In this document: piece after piece, positions 18,658 through 27,149 of the stretch
How positions within the stretch are numbered: position 1 is the stretch's first letter
Layout: every line of letters begins with the position of its first letter
Assembly: GCF_900215505.1 (NCBI RefSeq)
Contig: NZ_LT907844.1
Location: 1,116,001-1,180,000, forward strand
Length of the DNA: 64,000 bases
Direction: 5' to 3'
DNA from: Cohaesibacter sp. ES.047
Lineage (GTDB): Bacteria; Pseudomonadota; Alphaproteobacteria; Rhizobiales; Cohaesibacteraceae
Translations under genes and position numbers: made by a program
Notes under the pieces: model-generated
What the model was told of the DNA's origin: nothing
Databases searched by the model: none
What the model saw: the letters and a program-made list of their open reading frames with translations, nothing else

Positions 18658-19752
18658 TTAGGCAATTTGTGGTCGGGCCGCTGTTCCGGCCATTCTTGTC
18701 AGCAGATCATAGAGCCGCGCCGGTTCGATGGGGCGCTGCAGCCAATGGTCGAACGGGACGATCTGCTCGGGCGCTGCATCGGCGGAGATTGCGATCAGTG
18801 GCAGGCCGCTGAGGGATTGATCGGCACGAATATGTCTTGCAAGCTCCCACCCATCCATGTTCGCCATCCGAATATCGATGAAGGCAAGGTCCAGCGGTTC
18901 GGCCCCCAGCACGCCAAGGGCTTCCTCTCCTGATGTTGCATGGATCGGCGCTGTACCGAGAGCCTTGAGCAACTGATCGAGAATGAGATGGTTGGTCTGG
19001 TTGTCATCAACGACCAGTATGCGCATCTCCCAGCCTTCGGGGCGCTCCTGAGAAGAAAAGTCAGTTCCGGGCGTGGTGATCGGATTGTCCTCATCAAAAT
19101 CAATGATCGGCAACCAGATGCGGAAACAAGCGCCGCGCGGCGCGTTCTTTTCGGCGCGAATATCGCCGCCGGTCGCGCGTATGAGATTGCGGACACTCCA
19201 TAGCCCGAGGCCCGACCCTGATACGTTGGCCGGGTTTACGCCGCGATGATAAGGCTCGAACAGCAATTCCGGATCGGTCGTACCGAAGCCTTCGCCTTCG
19301 TCGCTAAAGGTCAGGGTGAGGGTCTTGTCATCCGTGCGCGCCGCTTTGAGCGTGATGTCCGAGCCCTTGGCGTATTTCAGGGCATTGTCGAGTAGCAGGA
19401 TGAGTGCGCGGTGAAGGTGGGCCGGCTCTGCAATCGGGCAAGGAATGGCCGTGACGGCCTCTTCAATGTCCAGATGGAAGACAATGCCTTTGGTCTTGCA
19501 CAGACTGGTCGCCAGCTTGCCAAAATCCTGCAAGGTTCGGCTCGTCATGCCGGGCCGATGTGCCGGGGCTCCCAGAACCGGAGCGCTGCCGTCCAGCATG
19601 GTCATGGCGTTGCCAGCGGCGATGAGGATGGCGTCGAGCAGACTGGCGCTCATTTCAGGGTCCGTCGTGGTCTTGACCAGATCTGTCAGAGAAATAATCG
19701 CGCTCAGATGTGTTCTGAGGTCATGCTGAAACGTGTCGGTTTTTTCAACCAT
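18658..19752 (-). CDS. Hybrid histidine kinase without a sensor domain
   Basis: This 364-residue protein begins directly with a dimerisation/phospho-acceptor helix (H10 in FQHDLRTHLSAI). An HATPase domain follows at about 105-215, with N123 in the N-box, DEGEGFG (151-157) and GSGLGLWSVRN (179-189). A C-terminal receiver spans about 242-355, with acidic pair D249/D250 and phospho-acceptor D293. There is no transmembrane, PAS or GAF segment, so it is cytosolic and must take its signal from a partner. At the position of the conserved receiver lysine the sequence reads QRPIEP, with arginine 340 instead. It converges on ecm, 12 bp apart. Output target unknown. Confidence 0.85.
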   Translation of the reverse strand: MVEKTDTFQHDLRTHLSAIISLTDLVKTTTDPEMSASLLDAILIAAGNAMTMLDGSAPVLGAPAHRPGMTSRTLQDFGKLATSLCKTKGIVFHLDIEEAVTAIPCPIAEPAHLHRALILLLDNALKYAKGSDITLKAARTDDKTLTLTFSDEGEGFGTTDPELLFEPYHRGVNPANVSGSGLGLWSVRNLIRATGGDIRAEKNAPRGACFRIWLPIIDFDEDNPITTPGTDFSSQERPEGWEMRILVVDDNQTNHLILDQLLKALGTAPIHATSGEEALGVLGAEPLDLAFIDIRMANMDGWELARHIRADQSLSGLPLIAISADAAPEQIVPFDHWLQRPIEPARLYDLLTRMAGTAARPQIA

Positions 19753-20002
19753 ATTGTCATTTTTCTCTGATGTTAGGATCCCTGATCCATGCTATAGCCA
19801 GAATCGTGACTTGTCGACAAAGCCGCGCATTCCCCGGTGCCTGTGGAAATCGCGTCTGCCGCGTTGGCGTCATCCCGCCAGATCCAATTTGGATGATGAT
19901 CTTGTCGGCCCGAGCCGCTTTTTTCAAAAGGTGAGCCTCTTTTCGCCGCAACTGTCCAAATTGCCTGACATGCTTTTAGCCGCCTGTGCCCGGAGTGCTG
20001 CC

Positions 20003-20962
20003 ATGTCCGAATTGTTTCAAATCGTCCTGCCCATTTTTATGCTGATCGCCCTTGGATATGGTCTGATCATGTCTAGGCTGATCGAGATGGACGCGGGCAA
20101 GTCGATTTCCAAATTCGTCTTCACCGTTCCCCTGCCGCTTCTGATGTTCCGTTCCATGGCGACGAGCGACATCGGCGGGCGGGAGCCATGGTCCCTATGG
20201 CTCGCCTATTTCCTCTGTTTCTTTGTGGTCTGGGTGCTGGCGATGCTGGCGATCCGCTATCTGTTCGGGCGCAAAGGGAGCGTGCTGGCGGTGGCAGGCG
20301 TGTCTGCCGGCTTTTCAAATCTTGTTCTTCTGGCGATCCCGGTTGTCAGCGGTGTATTCGGTGAAGATGAGCTGTTCCCGCTTCTGATGCTCATTTCCGT
20401 GCATTTGCCGGTGACGATGACCGTCAGTTCCATACTCGTTGAATGGTATGGCCGCGAGGAAGGGGAGACACTCAAACTGGGCGCGGCTCTCTTGAAAGTG
20501 GTCAAGGGCCTTGCGCGCAATCCGCTGATCATCGCGGTGGTCGGTGGTTCGCTGTGGCGGGTGTCGGGGCTGGATATTCCTCTTTATGCGTCTCTGGTGA
20601 TCGATCGCGTGATCCCTGTCGCAGTGCCGCTGGCGCTGATCTCCATGGGGATGGGTATGCGGGATTATGGCCTCAAGGGCGACATCTTGCCCGGTATCGT
20701 GCTCGGGCTGATCAAGATCATGGTCTTTCCGGCGCTGTTCCTCCTGGTCACCACGTTTCTCGTTCCGCTGCCTGCTGAATGGACCGCCGTCATTGTGCTT
20801 GGCGCGGCCAGCCCGACCGGGGTCAATGCCTATCTGCTGGCTAACCATTTCGGGGTTGGGCACCGCCTGTCGGCGAACACGATCACGCTGTCCGTATTGA
20901 TGAGCCTTGCAACGCTACCGTTTTGGATCTCTGTCGCGCGCTCCATCATGGAAGGGGCATGA
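20003..20962 (+). CDS. AEC family transporter (auxin efflux carrier-like)
   Basis: This 319-residue membrane protein has about ten hydrophobic segments and the AEC pattern: an N-terminal LFQIVLPIFMLIALGYGL, GFSNLVLLAIPVV in the middle and GAASPTGVNAYLLANHFG near 272-289. Bacterial members move small organic acids or amino acids; the substrate is not readable. The ATG at 20003 has GGAG upstream. The open frame extends back to 19733, but that part is not membrane-like and overlaps the kinase gene. It overlaps gluQRS by 17 bases tail to tail. Confidence 0.88.
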   Translation: MSELFQIVLPIFMLIALGYGLIMSRLIEMDAGKSISKFVFTVPLPLLMFRSMATSDIGGREPWSLWLAYFLCFFVVWVLAMLAIRYLFGRKGSVLAVAGVSAGFSNLVLLAIPVVSGVFGEDELFPLLMLISVHLPVTMTVSSILVEWYGREEGETLKLGAALLKVVKGLARNPLIIAVVGGSLWRVSGLDIPLYASLVIDRVIPVAVPLALISMGMGMRDYGLKGDILPGIVLGLIKIMVFPALFLLVTTFLVPLPAEWTAVIVLGAASPTGVNAYLLANHFGVGHRLSANTITLSVLMSLATLPFWISVARSIMEGA

Positions 20963-21842
20963 AGGCCATGAGGTCGTCATCACTCCAACCGATGAGGCGG
21001 CGGATATCATCCGGCGTGACACCATCCTGACGCAACGCTTTCAAACTGAGGTCGCCCCTTGATTTTGACAGTTTGTCACCGCCCAGATCCGTCAAGAGCC
21101 GGTGGTGATGATAGATCGGATCGGGCAGGCCCAGAAGATCCTGCAGCAGGCGATGGACCGGGGTGGCGGCATAGAGGTCCTGTCCGCGGACGACATGGGT
21201 GATGCCTTGCGCGGCGTCATCGATGACAACCGACAGGTGATAACTGGTGCCACAGTCCTTGCGGGCGAGCATGACGTCGCCCCATTCCTCTGGTCTGGCG
21301 GCGATGTTACTCGCAGCGGGGTAATGGGAGCCGAGCGGTCCGGTCTCCGACCAATGGCTCTGATCGGGCAGACATGCGAGCGCCTTTTTCATATCAAGAC
21401 GCCATCCGGCGTCGGTGCCCTGCTTTTCGAGGTCTGCGAGCAGGGCGCGCGGGAAATGCGGAGCACCGTCAGGGTCTTTGGGCCATTCCTGCCCGGTCTG
21501 CTCTTGCCATCCGTCCACCGCGGTTTGAATAGCCTTGCGGCTGGCAAGGGAGGGATAGACAAGGTTTTTGCCCTTGAGCTTTTCAAGCGCCGCCGCATAG
21601 AGCGCGAAGCGCGATGACTGGCGCATGACCGGGTCTTCCCACTCCAGCCCGAGCCAGCGCAGATCGTCCAGCATCTGGTCGATCTTGTCGCTCGTGCAGC
21701 GGACCGTGTCGATATCCTCAAGACGCAGCAGGAACCGTCCGCCCATACGCCGGGCCGCCTCGAAATTGAGAAGGGCCGAAAGGGCATGCCCCAGATGAAG
21801 GGCGCCGTTGGGACTGGGGGCAAAGCGGAAAACGGGTTGCAT
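20946..21842 (-). CDS. gluQRS: Glutamyl-queuosine tRNA(Asp) synthetase
   Basis: GluQRS activates glutamate and attaches it to the queuosine base of tRNA(Asp), not to a tRNA 3' end. The 298-residue protein is the catalytic core of GluRS without the anticodon-binding domain, which separates it from GltX (about 470 residues). It has the class I HIGH variant HLGH in FAPSPNGALHLGHALSAL near 6-23 and a KMSKS variant KLSKSRGD near the C-terminus. I use the ATG at 21842 (MQPVFRFAPSPNG); a longer frame from 21962 would run into the divergent glycosylase start. Confidence 0.92.
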   Translation of the reverse strand: MQPVFRFAPSPNGALHLGHALSALLNFEAARRMGGRFLLRLEDIDTVRCTSDKIDQMLDDLRWLGLEWEDPVMRQSSRFALYAAALEKLKGKNLVYPSLASRKAIQTAVDGWQEQTGQEWPKDPDGAPHFPRALLADLEKQGTDAGWRLDMKKALACLPDQSHWSETGPLGSHYPAASNIAARPEEWGDVMLARKDCGTSYHLSVVIDDAAQGITHVVRGQDLYAATPVHRLLQDLLGLPDPIYHHHRLLTDLGGDKLSKSRGDLSLKALRQDGVTPDDIRRLIGWSDDDLMAFMPLP

Positions 21843-21960
21843 GGCAAGGCTTGACGTTGTTTGGGTGCTGGCAAAGAGATAGCCTGCCTGTGACCATTCG
21901 TCCATAGAGGACGTTTGCGGGCGGCCCTTACAGCGCACGTCTCGGAACAGGGGGAACAGC

Positions 21961-22602
21961 ATGAAGCGATTGACCTGTCAGGCCGATCTTGATGCCTCGC
22001 TTGAGCGGCTTCAGGTGCTCGATCCCAGACTTGTGCCCCATGTCGCGGCCTGCCAACCGATTGCCTTGCGACAACGGCCCGCCGGTCTTGCCGGTCTGAT
22101 TCAGATCGTGCTTGCGCAGCAGGTCTCGGTCGCTTCCGCGCAGGCGATCTGGTCGCGGTTCGAGGCGGCTTTCCCGGGATGCGAGGTCGATGCGTTGGCT
22201 AGCGCTGATGAAGAGGCATTGAGAGCCTGTTCCCTGTCGCGGCCAAAGATCAAAACGGTTATGAAACTGGCTGGTGCAATCCGCGCTGGGTTTGATCTTG
22301 ATGGACTGGCCGATCTGCCTGAGGATGAGGCGCACAAAAAGCTCGTCGGCCTTCATGGTATCGGGCCATGGACCGCCGAGATTTATCTGCTCTTTTGTCT
22401 TGGATCGGCAGATGTTTTCCCTGCGGGGGATCTGGCGCTGCAGGTGGCCGTTGCCCATGTGCTTGGACTTGACCAAAGGCCAAGCGAGAAGCAGCTTGCT
22501 AATCTTGCCAGCGAACTTTGGTCGCCAGAGCGCGGAGCTGCCGCGCATCTGTTCTGGGCGATCTATCGTGATCTCAAGGCTGGCCGGGACGGGGTGCTGT
22601 GA
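21961..22602 (+). CDS. alkA: DNA-3-methyladenine glycosylase II (AlkA family)
   Basis: This base-excision repair enzyme removes alkylated bases. The 213-residue protein has LAQQVSVASA at 51-60, the helix-hairpin-helix LHGIGPWTAEIYLL at 131-144 and catalytic aspartate D157 in FPAGDLALQ. It lacks the N-terminal domain of E. coli AlkA, as do many short bacterial homologues. It has a GGGGGAA ribosome site and is divergent from gluQRS; it ends 7 bp before the dsbB stop. Confidence 0.92.
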   Translation: MKRLTCQADLDASLERLQVLDPRLVPHVAACQPIALRQRPAGLAGLIQIVLAQQVSVASAQAIWSRFEAAFPGCEVDALASADEEALRACSLSRPKIKTVMKLAGAIRAGFDLDGLADLPEDEAHKKLVGLHGIGPWTAEIYLLFCLGSADVFPAGDLALQVAVAHVLGLDQRPSEKQLANLASELWSPERGAAAHLFWAIYRDLKAGRDGVL

Positions 22603-22608
22603 TTCCGC

Positions 22609-23187
22609 TCAGTCTTTGCTGATGGCCGAGGTTAGAAGACCAATCAAAGGAATGCGCTTGATGATCGGGTCAATGGCATCCTTGCCAAGCAAGGCGCCGC
22701 CAAGGGCAATGGCCATGAGCACGGTGGAAATCACCACATTCCAGCCGCCAAAAGACAGGCCCAGAATGCGCAATTGAGCCACATCGCAGCGGATCAGCTT
22801 GGTCTGGCCAAGGCTTTCAAACAGTGAACTCGCGTTATTGCTGATGGTGACCGTGTTGGCGCAGTCATTGGGGCCAAGCCAGAACTCCCACTCCGCTCCC
22901 GCCTGATAGATGCCAACAGCCCAGCCATACCCCAAGAGGGCAAACAGGGCCAGAAAAGCCACGCGGGTGAGCCAAGCAGGCGCGCCTTGCCAGATCAGCC
23001 CAAGCAAGACGAGCGAAGCGGGGATCATGGAATAATGGACATAGCGCTGGATGTAGCACAGCTGGCAAGGCTGGAACCCGCCGATGTGCTGGAACCCCAG
23101 AGAACTGAGCGCATTGAACAGGGCACCGAGTAGAAGGAGCAGGACAGCAAGGGACTGGGTTCTGCCAATCGGCGCGGTGAGGTTCAT
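22609..23187 (-). CDS. dsbB: Disulfide bond formation protein B
   Basis: DsbB reoxidises the periplasmic thiol oxidase DsbA and passes electrons to quinone. The 192-residue inner-membrane protein has four main hydrophobic segments. The first redox pair is C41/C44 in QPCQLCYIQR; the second pair is C109 and C134 on the second periplasmic loop. It is followed upstream by a DedA/YqaA-like gene on the same strand, 66 bp away. Confidence 0.93.
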   Translation of the reverse strand: MNLTAPIGRTQSLAVLLLLLGALFNALSSLGFQHIGGFQPCQLCYIQRYVHYSMIPASLVLLGLIWQGAPAWLTRVAFLALFALLGYGWAVGIYQAGAEWEFWLGPNDCANTVTISNNASSLFESLGQTKLIRCDVAQLRILGLSFGGWNVVISTVLMAIALGGALLGKDAIDPIIKRIPLIGLLTSAISKD

Positions 23188-23253
23188 CTGATTTCCTTAG
23201 AAAAAGCGAGGCGGGTGAGCAGCGTATTAGTCCCCAACCATGACGAAATTTTG

Positions 23254-23841
23254 TCAGTGCGGAATGAGGTACTTTGCCGCAACAAAGCCGCCGATCAGCA
23301 GCACCAGGCCGATTGTAAAGACAAGGCCGAGACGCTTTTCGATGAATTCCTTGATCGGTGGGCCGAGCCAATAAAGAAGGGCCGCGACGATGAAGAACCG
23401 GCAGCCGCGCGCGACGATGGATGCGACGATAAAGATCGGCAGCGACAGGCCCGTTGCGCCGGAGGCTATGGTGATAACCTTGTAGGGGAAGGGCGTCAGA
23501 CCGGCGATGAGAACGATCCATACACCCCAATCGTTGTAGCGTTCGGTAAAGGAGGCAAACTCGTCTGCATAGCCATAGAAGGACAGGATCGGCTGGGCGA
23601 GCTGATCAAACAGAAATGCACCGATGGCATAGCCCAAAAGGCCGCCGATGATCGAGCCAATGGTGCAGAGTGTTGCGTAGAACCAGGCGCGGTCCCGTCG
23701 CGCAATGACCATCGGTACAAGAAGCGCATCGGGTGGGATCGGAAAGACCGAGCTTTCGATGAAAGACACGGCGCTGAGCGCCCATGGCGCTCGGGGGCCG
23801 GACGCAAGGCTCATGGTCCAGTCATACAGTTTTCGAAGCAT
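23254..23841 (-). CDS. DedA/YqaA family membrane protein
   Basis: This 195-residue inner-membrane protein has about four to five hydrophobic segments. The N-terminal FIESSVFPIPPDALLVPMVIARRDRAW and the GYAIGAF segment mark the VTT/DedA fold in its short YqaA form. DedA relatives act in lipid carrier flipping and membrane homeostasis; the YqaA role is not established. It is probably co-transcribed with dsbB. Confidence 0.87.
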   Translation of the reverse strand: MLRKLYDWTMSLASGPRAPWALSAVSFIESSVFPIPPDALLVPMVIARRDRAWFYATLCTIGSIIGGLLGYAIGAFLFDQLAQPILSFYGYADEFASFTERYNDWGVWIVLIAGLTPFPYKVITIASGATGLSLPIFIVASIVARGCRFFIVAALLYWLGPPIKEFIEKRLGLVFTIGLVLLIGGFVAAKYLIPH

Positions 23842-24048
23842 TGACGGGTATCACCCTTTATTCAGGAGCAAAAGCTGTTCAGGCGCGGTTGGCTCTTGGT
23901 GTGCCTTATCGGCTACGCGCGATCCGGTGGCAAGTCCTGGTCCTGTATTTGTTGGTCAATCTTCGGCATCATAAGCGCCATGGTCTGTGCATTGGGTTAA
24001 GGCAATGGCAAATCGTGTTGACTACGAAGGATTTGTGACGGTTATCGG

Positions 24049-24076
24049 TTGACGGGGATGATTATGGCCGTATAGT
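24049..24076 (+). promoter_or_regulatory. Sigma-70 type promoter of tRNA-Leu
   Basis: TTGACG at 24049-24054 and TATAGT at 24071-24076 are spaced by 16 bases and end 12 bases before the tRNA. This is one of the clearest promoters in the window. Confidence 0.75.
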
Positions 24077-24088
24077 CCGTCTCCACAT

Positions 24089-24175
24089 GCCCCTGTGGCG
24101 GAACTGGTAGACGCGACGGATTCAAAATCCGTTTCTTTAACCGGAGTGCCCGTTCGAGTCGGGCCAGGGGCACCA
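24089..24175 (+). tRNA. tRNA-Leu (anticodon CAA)
   Basis: A class II tRNA with a 7-bp acceptor stem (GCCCCTG with CAGGGGC) and an encoded CCA end at 24173-24175. The anticodon arm ACGGA-TTCAAAA-TCCGT gives anticodon CAA, which reads UUG. A long variable arm and the GTTCGAGTC T-loop are present, as expected for leucine tRNAs. Confidence 0.97.
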
Positions 24176-24653
24176 CTTTTTTCTCAAAGCGATGAGCAGA
24201 CCAAGACGCGCGGAACATCATTTGTTGCCGCGGTCTGATTGCTGCATTCGGTGGGCAGTCTCGCCGCTGGGCGCTGCTTCATCTCCCCTTTTCGACTTTA
24301 GCTTCGATCCAAATAAAATTCCTTTTGCATGGGTAAAAATCCATTTGATCTGGATTCGTGTGATGAAAATTTTTGGGAACTGGCAAAAGTGAGTAAAAAA
24401 GGGGCAGGTATTTTCAATATTAAAGAATAACTAAACTATTTCGGACGCCAAAAGTGTAACTTCTTAAGTCCAATTGTGTCTCAAAAAGCTGATTTCCCAG
24501 AAAAAAATTAGAAATTGTAAGTACTACCTTTGGATGCTGAACAAAAGTCCTATGGCATTTGAATGACGAGCGTCTGTAGGTTTGCGTAGTCTGATCCAGA
24601 CATCGTGGTCGCTTTGAGGAGAGAGGATCACGTTAATCTTTGGGAGGAACTTT
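24176..24653. other. AT-rich gap between tRNA-Leu and the ABC operon
   Basis: This 478-base stretch is much richer in A and T than the surrounding genes, most strongly from about 24300 to 24540. It holds no convincing gene; a 66-codon open frame at 24192-24392 has no clear ribosome site or family features. It should contain the promoter and leader of the ABC operon, whose first gene has GGGAGGAAC upstream. Confidence 0.5.
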
Positions 24654-26003
24654 ATGAGCAAACTATTGATCTCGCGTCGCGGTTTGATCAAGTCCAGCGC
24701 TTTAGTGGGCGCAGGCTTGGCGATGCCGACAATTTTCACAAGTCGCGCAAGCGCATATACAAATGAACCCACAGGCTCAACTGTGACGCTTGGTTTTAAC
24801 GTGCCACAGACCGGCCCCTACGCCGACGAGGGTGCTGACGAACTTCTGGCACAGAAGCTCGCTGTTGAGCACCTCAATGGTGAGGGAGACGGCGGCTGCC
24901 TGAATACCTTTACCTCCAAGGCGCTCAAGGGCAACGGCATCCTGGGCAAGAAGGTTGAATTCGTAACCGGTGATACCCAGACCAAATCGGACGCAGCCCG
25001 CGCATCGGCCAGATCGATGATCGAAAAAGACGGTGCCGTCATGATCAACGGTGGATCGTCCTCGGGCGTGGCTGTGGCAGTTCAGGGCCTGTGTCAGGAA
25101 GCTGGCGTGATCTTCATGGCCGGTCTGACGCACTCCAACGACACCACCGGCAAGGACCGGAAAGCCAACGGCTTCCGTCACTTCTTCAATGCCTATATGT
25201 CTGCTGCTGCGCTTGCACCGATTCTGGCCAAGGAACTGGGCACGGATCGCAATGCCTACCACCTGACTGCCGATTACACCTGGGGCTGGACCCAGCAGGA
25301 ATCCATGCAGGCGGCAACCGAGGCCATGGGCTGGAACACCGTGAACAACGTTCTGACGCCGCTGGCAACGACGGACTTCTCGTCCTACATCGCGCCGGTG
25401 ATCAACGCAGGCGCAGACGTTCTGGTCCTCAACCATTACGGCGGCAACATGGTCAACTCGCTGACCAACGCGGTTCAGTTCGGCCTGCTCGATAAAATGG
25501 TCAATGGCAAAGACTTCAAGATCATCGTGCCGCTTTATTCCGAGTTGATGGCTGCCGGTGCTGGCGACAACATCAAGGGCGTGCTGGGGTCGATGAACTA
25601 TAACTGGCAGCTTGAGAATGAAGGTTCCAAGGCTTTCGTGAAGTCCTTCGGTGAGAAATACGGTCGTCCGCCGTCCAACTCTGCCCAGACCTGCTACGCC
25701 CAGGTTCTGCTGTATGCAGATGCTTGTGAGCGTGCCGGTACGTTCAATCCTTGCGGTGTTGGCGAAGCGCTTGAAGGCTTCGAGTTCGACGGTCTTGGCA
25801 ATGGCAAGACCATGTATCGTGCAGATGATCATCAGTGCTTCAAGGATGTGCTGGTTGTGCGCGGTGCGCAGAACCCGACCACGGCCTATGACACGCTGGA
25901 AATCGTTGAAGTCACTCCGGTTGATCAGGTCACCTACGCTCCGGACCACGCCATGTTCGGTGGCGCAGAGGCGTCGCTCGGCAAGTGTAACGCCGGCGCA
26001 TAA
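24654..26003 (+). CDS. ABC transporter substrate-binding protein, branched-chain amino acid type, Tat signal
   Basis: This is a type I periplasmic binding protein of 449 residues. The N-terminus ISRRGLIKSSALVGAGLAMP carries the twin arginines R8/R9 and a modest hydrophobic core, so export is probably by the Tat route, folded. The mature part begins with TVTLGFNVPQTGPYADEGADELLAQKLAVEHLN, typical of the Leu/Ile/Val-binding (LivK-like, Peripla_BP_6) family. Ligand specificity cannot be read; such systems also bring in urea, amides or aromatic acids. It is the first gene of an SBP-permease-permease-ATPase-ATPase operon, separated from the rest by a stable hairpin. Confidence 0.9.
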   Translation: MSKLLISRRGLIKSSALVGAGLAMPTIFTSRASAYTNEPTGSTVTLGFNVPQTGPYADEGADELLAQKLAVEHLNGEGDGGCLNTFTSKALKGNGILGKKVEFVTGDTQTKSDAARASARSMIEKDGAVMINGGSSSGVAVAVQGLCQEAGVIFMAGLTHSNDTTGKDRKANGFRHFFNAYMSAAALAPILAKELGTDRNAYHLTADYTWGWTQQESMQAATEAMGWNTVNNVLTPLATTDFSSYIAPVINAGADVLVLNHYGGNMVNSLTNAVQFGLLDKMVNGKDFKIIVPLYSELMAAGAGDNIKGVLGSMNYNWQLENEGSKAFVKSFGEKYGRPPSNSAQTCYAQVLLYADACERAGTFNPCGVGEALEGFEFDGLGNGKTMYRADDHQCFKDVLVVRGAQNPTTAYDTLEIVEVTPVDQVTYAPDHAMFGGAEASLGKCNAGA

Positions 26004-26019
26004 TCTGTATCGCCTTTTT

Positions 26020-26048
26020 GGCCGTGCCGCTCTAATCGCGGCGCGGCC
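26020..26048 (+). terminator. Hairpin between the binding-protein gene and livH
   Basis: An 11-bp GC-rich stem (26020-26030 with 26038-26048, one G-T pair) has a 7-base loop. Only a weak T-run follows, so it probably acts as a partial terminator or 3' mRNA stabiliser that favours the binding-protein message. Confidence 0.5.
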
Positions 26049-26114
26049 TTCCGTATATTTTGGGACTAGAACCGTCGCTCTTGATGCGCACGGTTTATCG
26101 ATGCGGGCTCTCCA

Positions 26115-27146
26115 ATGGACGCAATCATTCTTCAGATCCTCAACGGTCTAGACAAAGGCAGTGCCTATGCTCTGATCGCATTGGGACTGACACTCATCTT
26201 CGGCACTCTCGGCGTGGTCAACTTCGCTCATGGTGCCCTGTTCATGCTCGGCTCCTTTTGTGCCGTGACGCTTCAGAGAATCTTATCCCTGTCCTTCACA
26301 GTGGAAGATCCGTCGCGAAAGGACTTTCTGGGAAACCCGCTAAAGGTAGATACGCCCTATGTGGTCGACTGGTTCGGCGATGTGACTGGCAATGCCATTA
26401 TCAACTGGTCGGTGCCTCTGGCGATCCTGTTTGCGATCCCGATCATGCTGTTTATCGGCTATGCGATGGAACGCGGGCTGATCAAGCATTTCTACAAGCG
26501 TCCCCACGCGGACCAGATTCTGGTGACCTTTGGCCTCGCCATCGTCATTCAGGAAATCGTCAAATATTTCTATGGGGCTAACCCGATCCCGACGCCTGCC
26601 CCCGACGTGTTCAAGGGGTCGCTCGATTTCGGGGTCATGATCGGCTTCGCCGAGAATACAATCATCTATCCCTATTGGCGTCTGGTCTATTTCCTGTTTT
26701 CCGCTTTGATCATCAGCGCGGTGTTTGCATTCCTGCGGTTTACCACATTCGGCATGGTCGTAAGGGCCGGTATGGCTGATCGTGAAACGGTTGGTCTTCT
26801 GGGCATCAACATCGACAAGCGCTTTACCATCATGTTTGGCGTTGCTGCCGCGGTGGCCGGGCTTGCGGGCGTGATGTATGCGCCGATCAATTCGCCCAAC
26901 TATCACATGGGCATGGACTTCCTGGTGTTGTCCTTCGTTGTTGTTGTGGTCGGCGGCATGGGGTCTCTGCCCGGTGCCGTGCTGGCCGGGTTCCTGCTTG
27001 GGGTTCTGGAGAGCTTTGCCTCGATGAACGAGGTCAAGTCGATCATTCCGGGCATCGACCAAATCATCATCTATCTTGTTGCAATCATCATCCTTTTGAC
27101 CCGCCCACGCGGTCTCTTGGGTCGCAGAGGCGTGATGGAGGATTAA
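26115..27146 (+). CDS. livH: Branched-chain amino acid ABC transporter permease, LivH type
   Basis: This 343-residue inner-membrane permease has about eight hydrophobic segments. The LivH signature GLTLIFGTLGVVNFAHGALFMLGSF lies near 23-48, and SFVVVVVGGMGSLPGAVLAGFLLGVLES near 276-303. The first 90-120 residues include a longer loop (EDPSRKDFLGNPLKVDTPYVVDWFGD) than in E. coli LivH. It pairs with the next gene, which starts 3 bp after its stop. Confidence 0.93.
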   Translation: MDAIILQILNGLDKGSAYALIALGLTLIFGTLGVVNFAHGALFMLGSFCAVTLQRILSLSFTVEDPSRKDFLGNPLKVDTPYVVDWFGDVTGNAIINWSVPLAILFAIPIMLFIGYAMERGLIKHFYKRPHADQILVTFGLAIVIQEIVKYFYGANPIPTPAPDVFKGSLDFGVMIGFAENTIIYPYWRLVYFLFSALIISAVFAFLRFTTFGMVVRAGMADRETVGLLGINIDKRFTIMFGVAAAVAGLAGVMYAPINSPNYHMGMDFLVLSFVVVVVGGMGSLPGAVLAGFLLGVLESFASMNEVKSIIPGIDQIIIYLVAIIILLTRPRGLLGRRGVMED

Positions 27147-27149
27147 TCC

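Noticed and set aside
19733-20002. N-terminal extension of the AEC carrier frame
   Set aside because: Overlaps the divergent kinase start, contains no membrane-like sequence, and a good ATG with GGAG is at 20003.
24156-24175. tRNA-Leu 3' end as a phage attachment site
   Set aside because: I found no second copy of the tRNA 3' sequence and no integrase gene nearby; XerD at 51.5-52.5 kb is the housekeeping recombinase.
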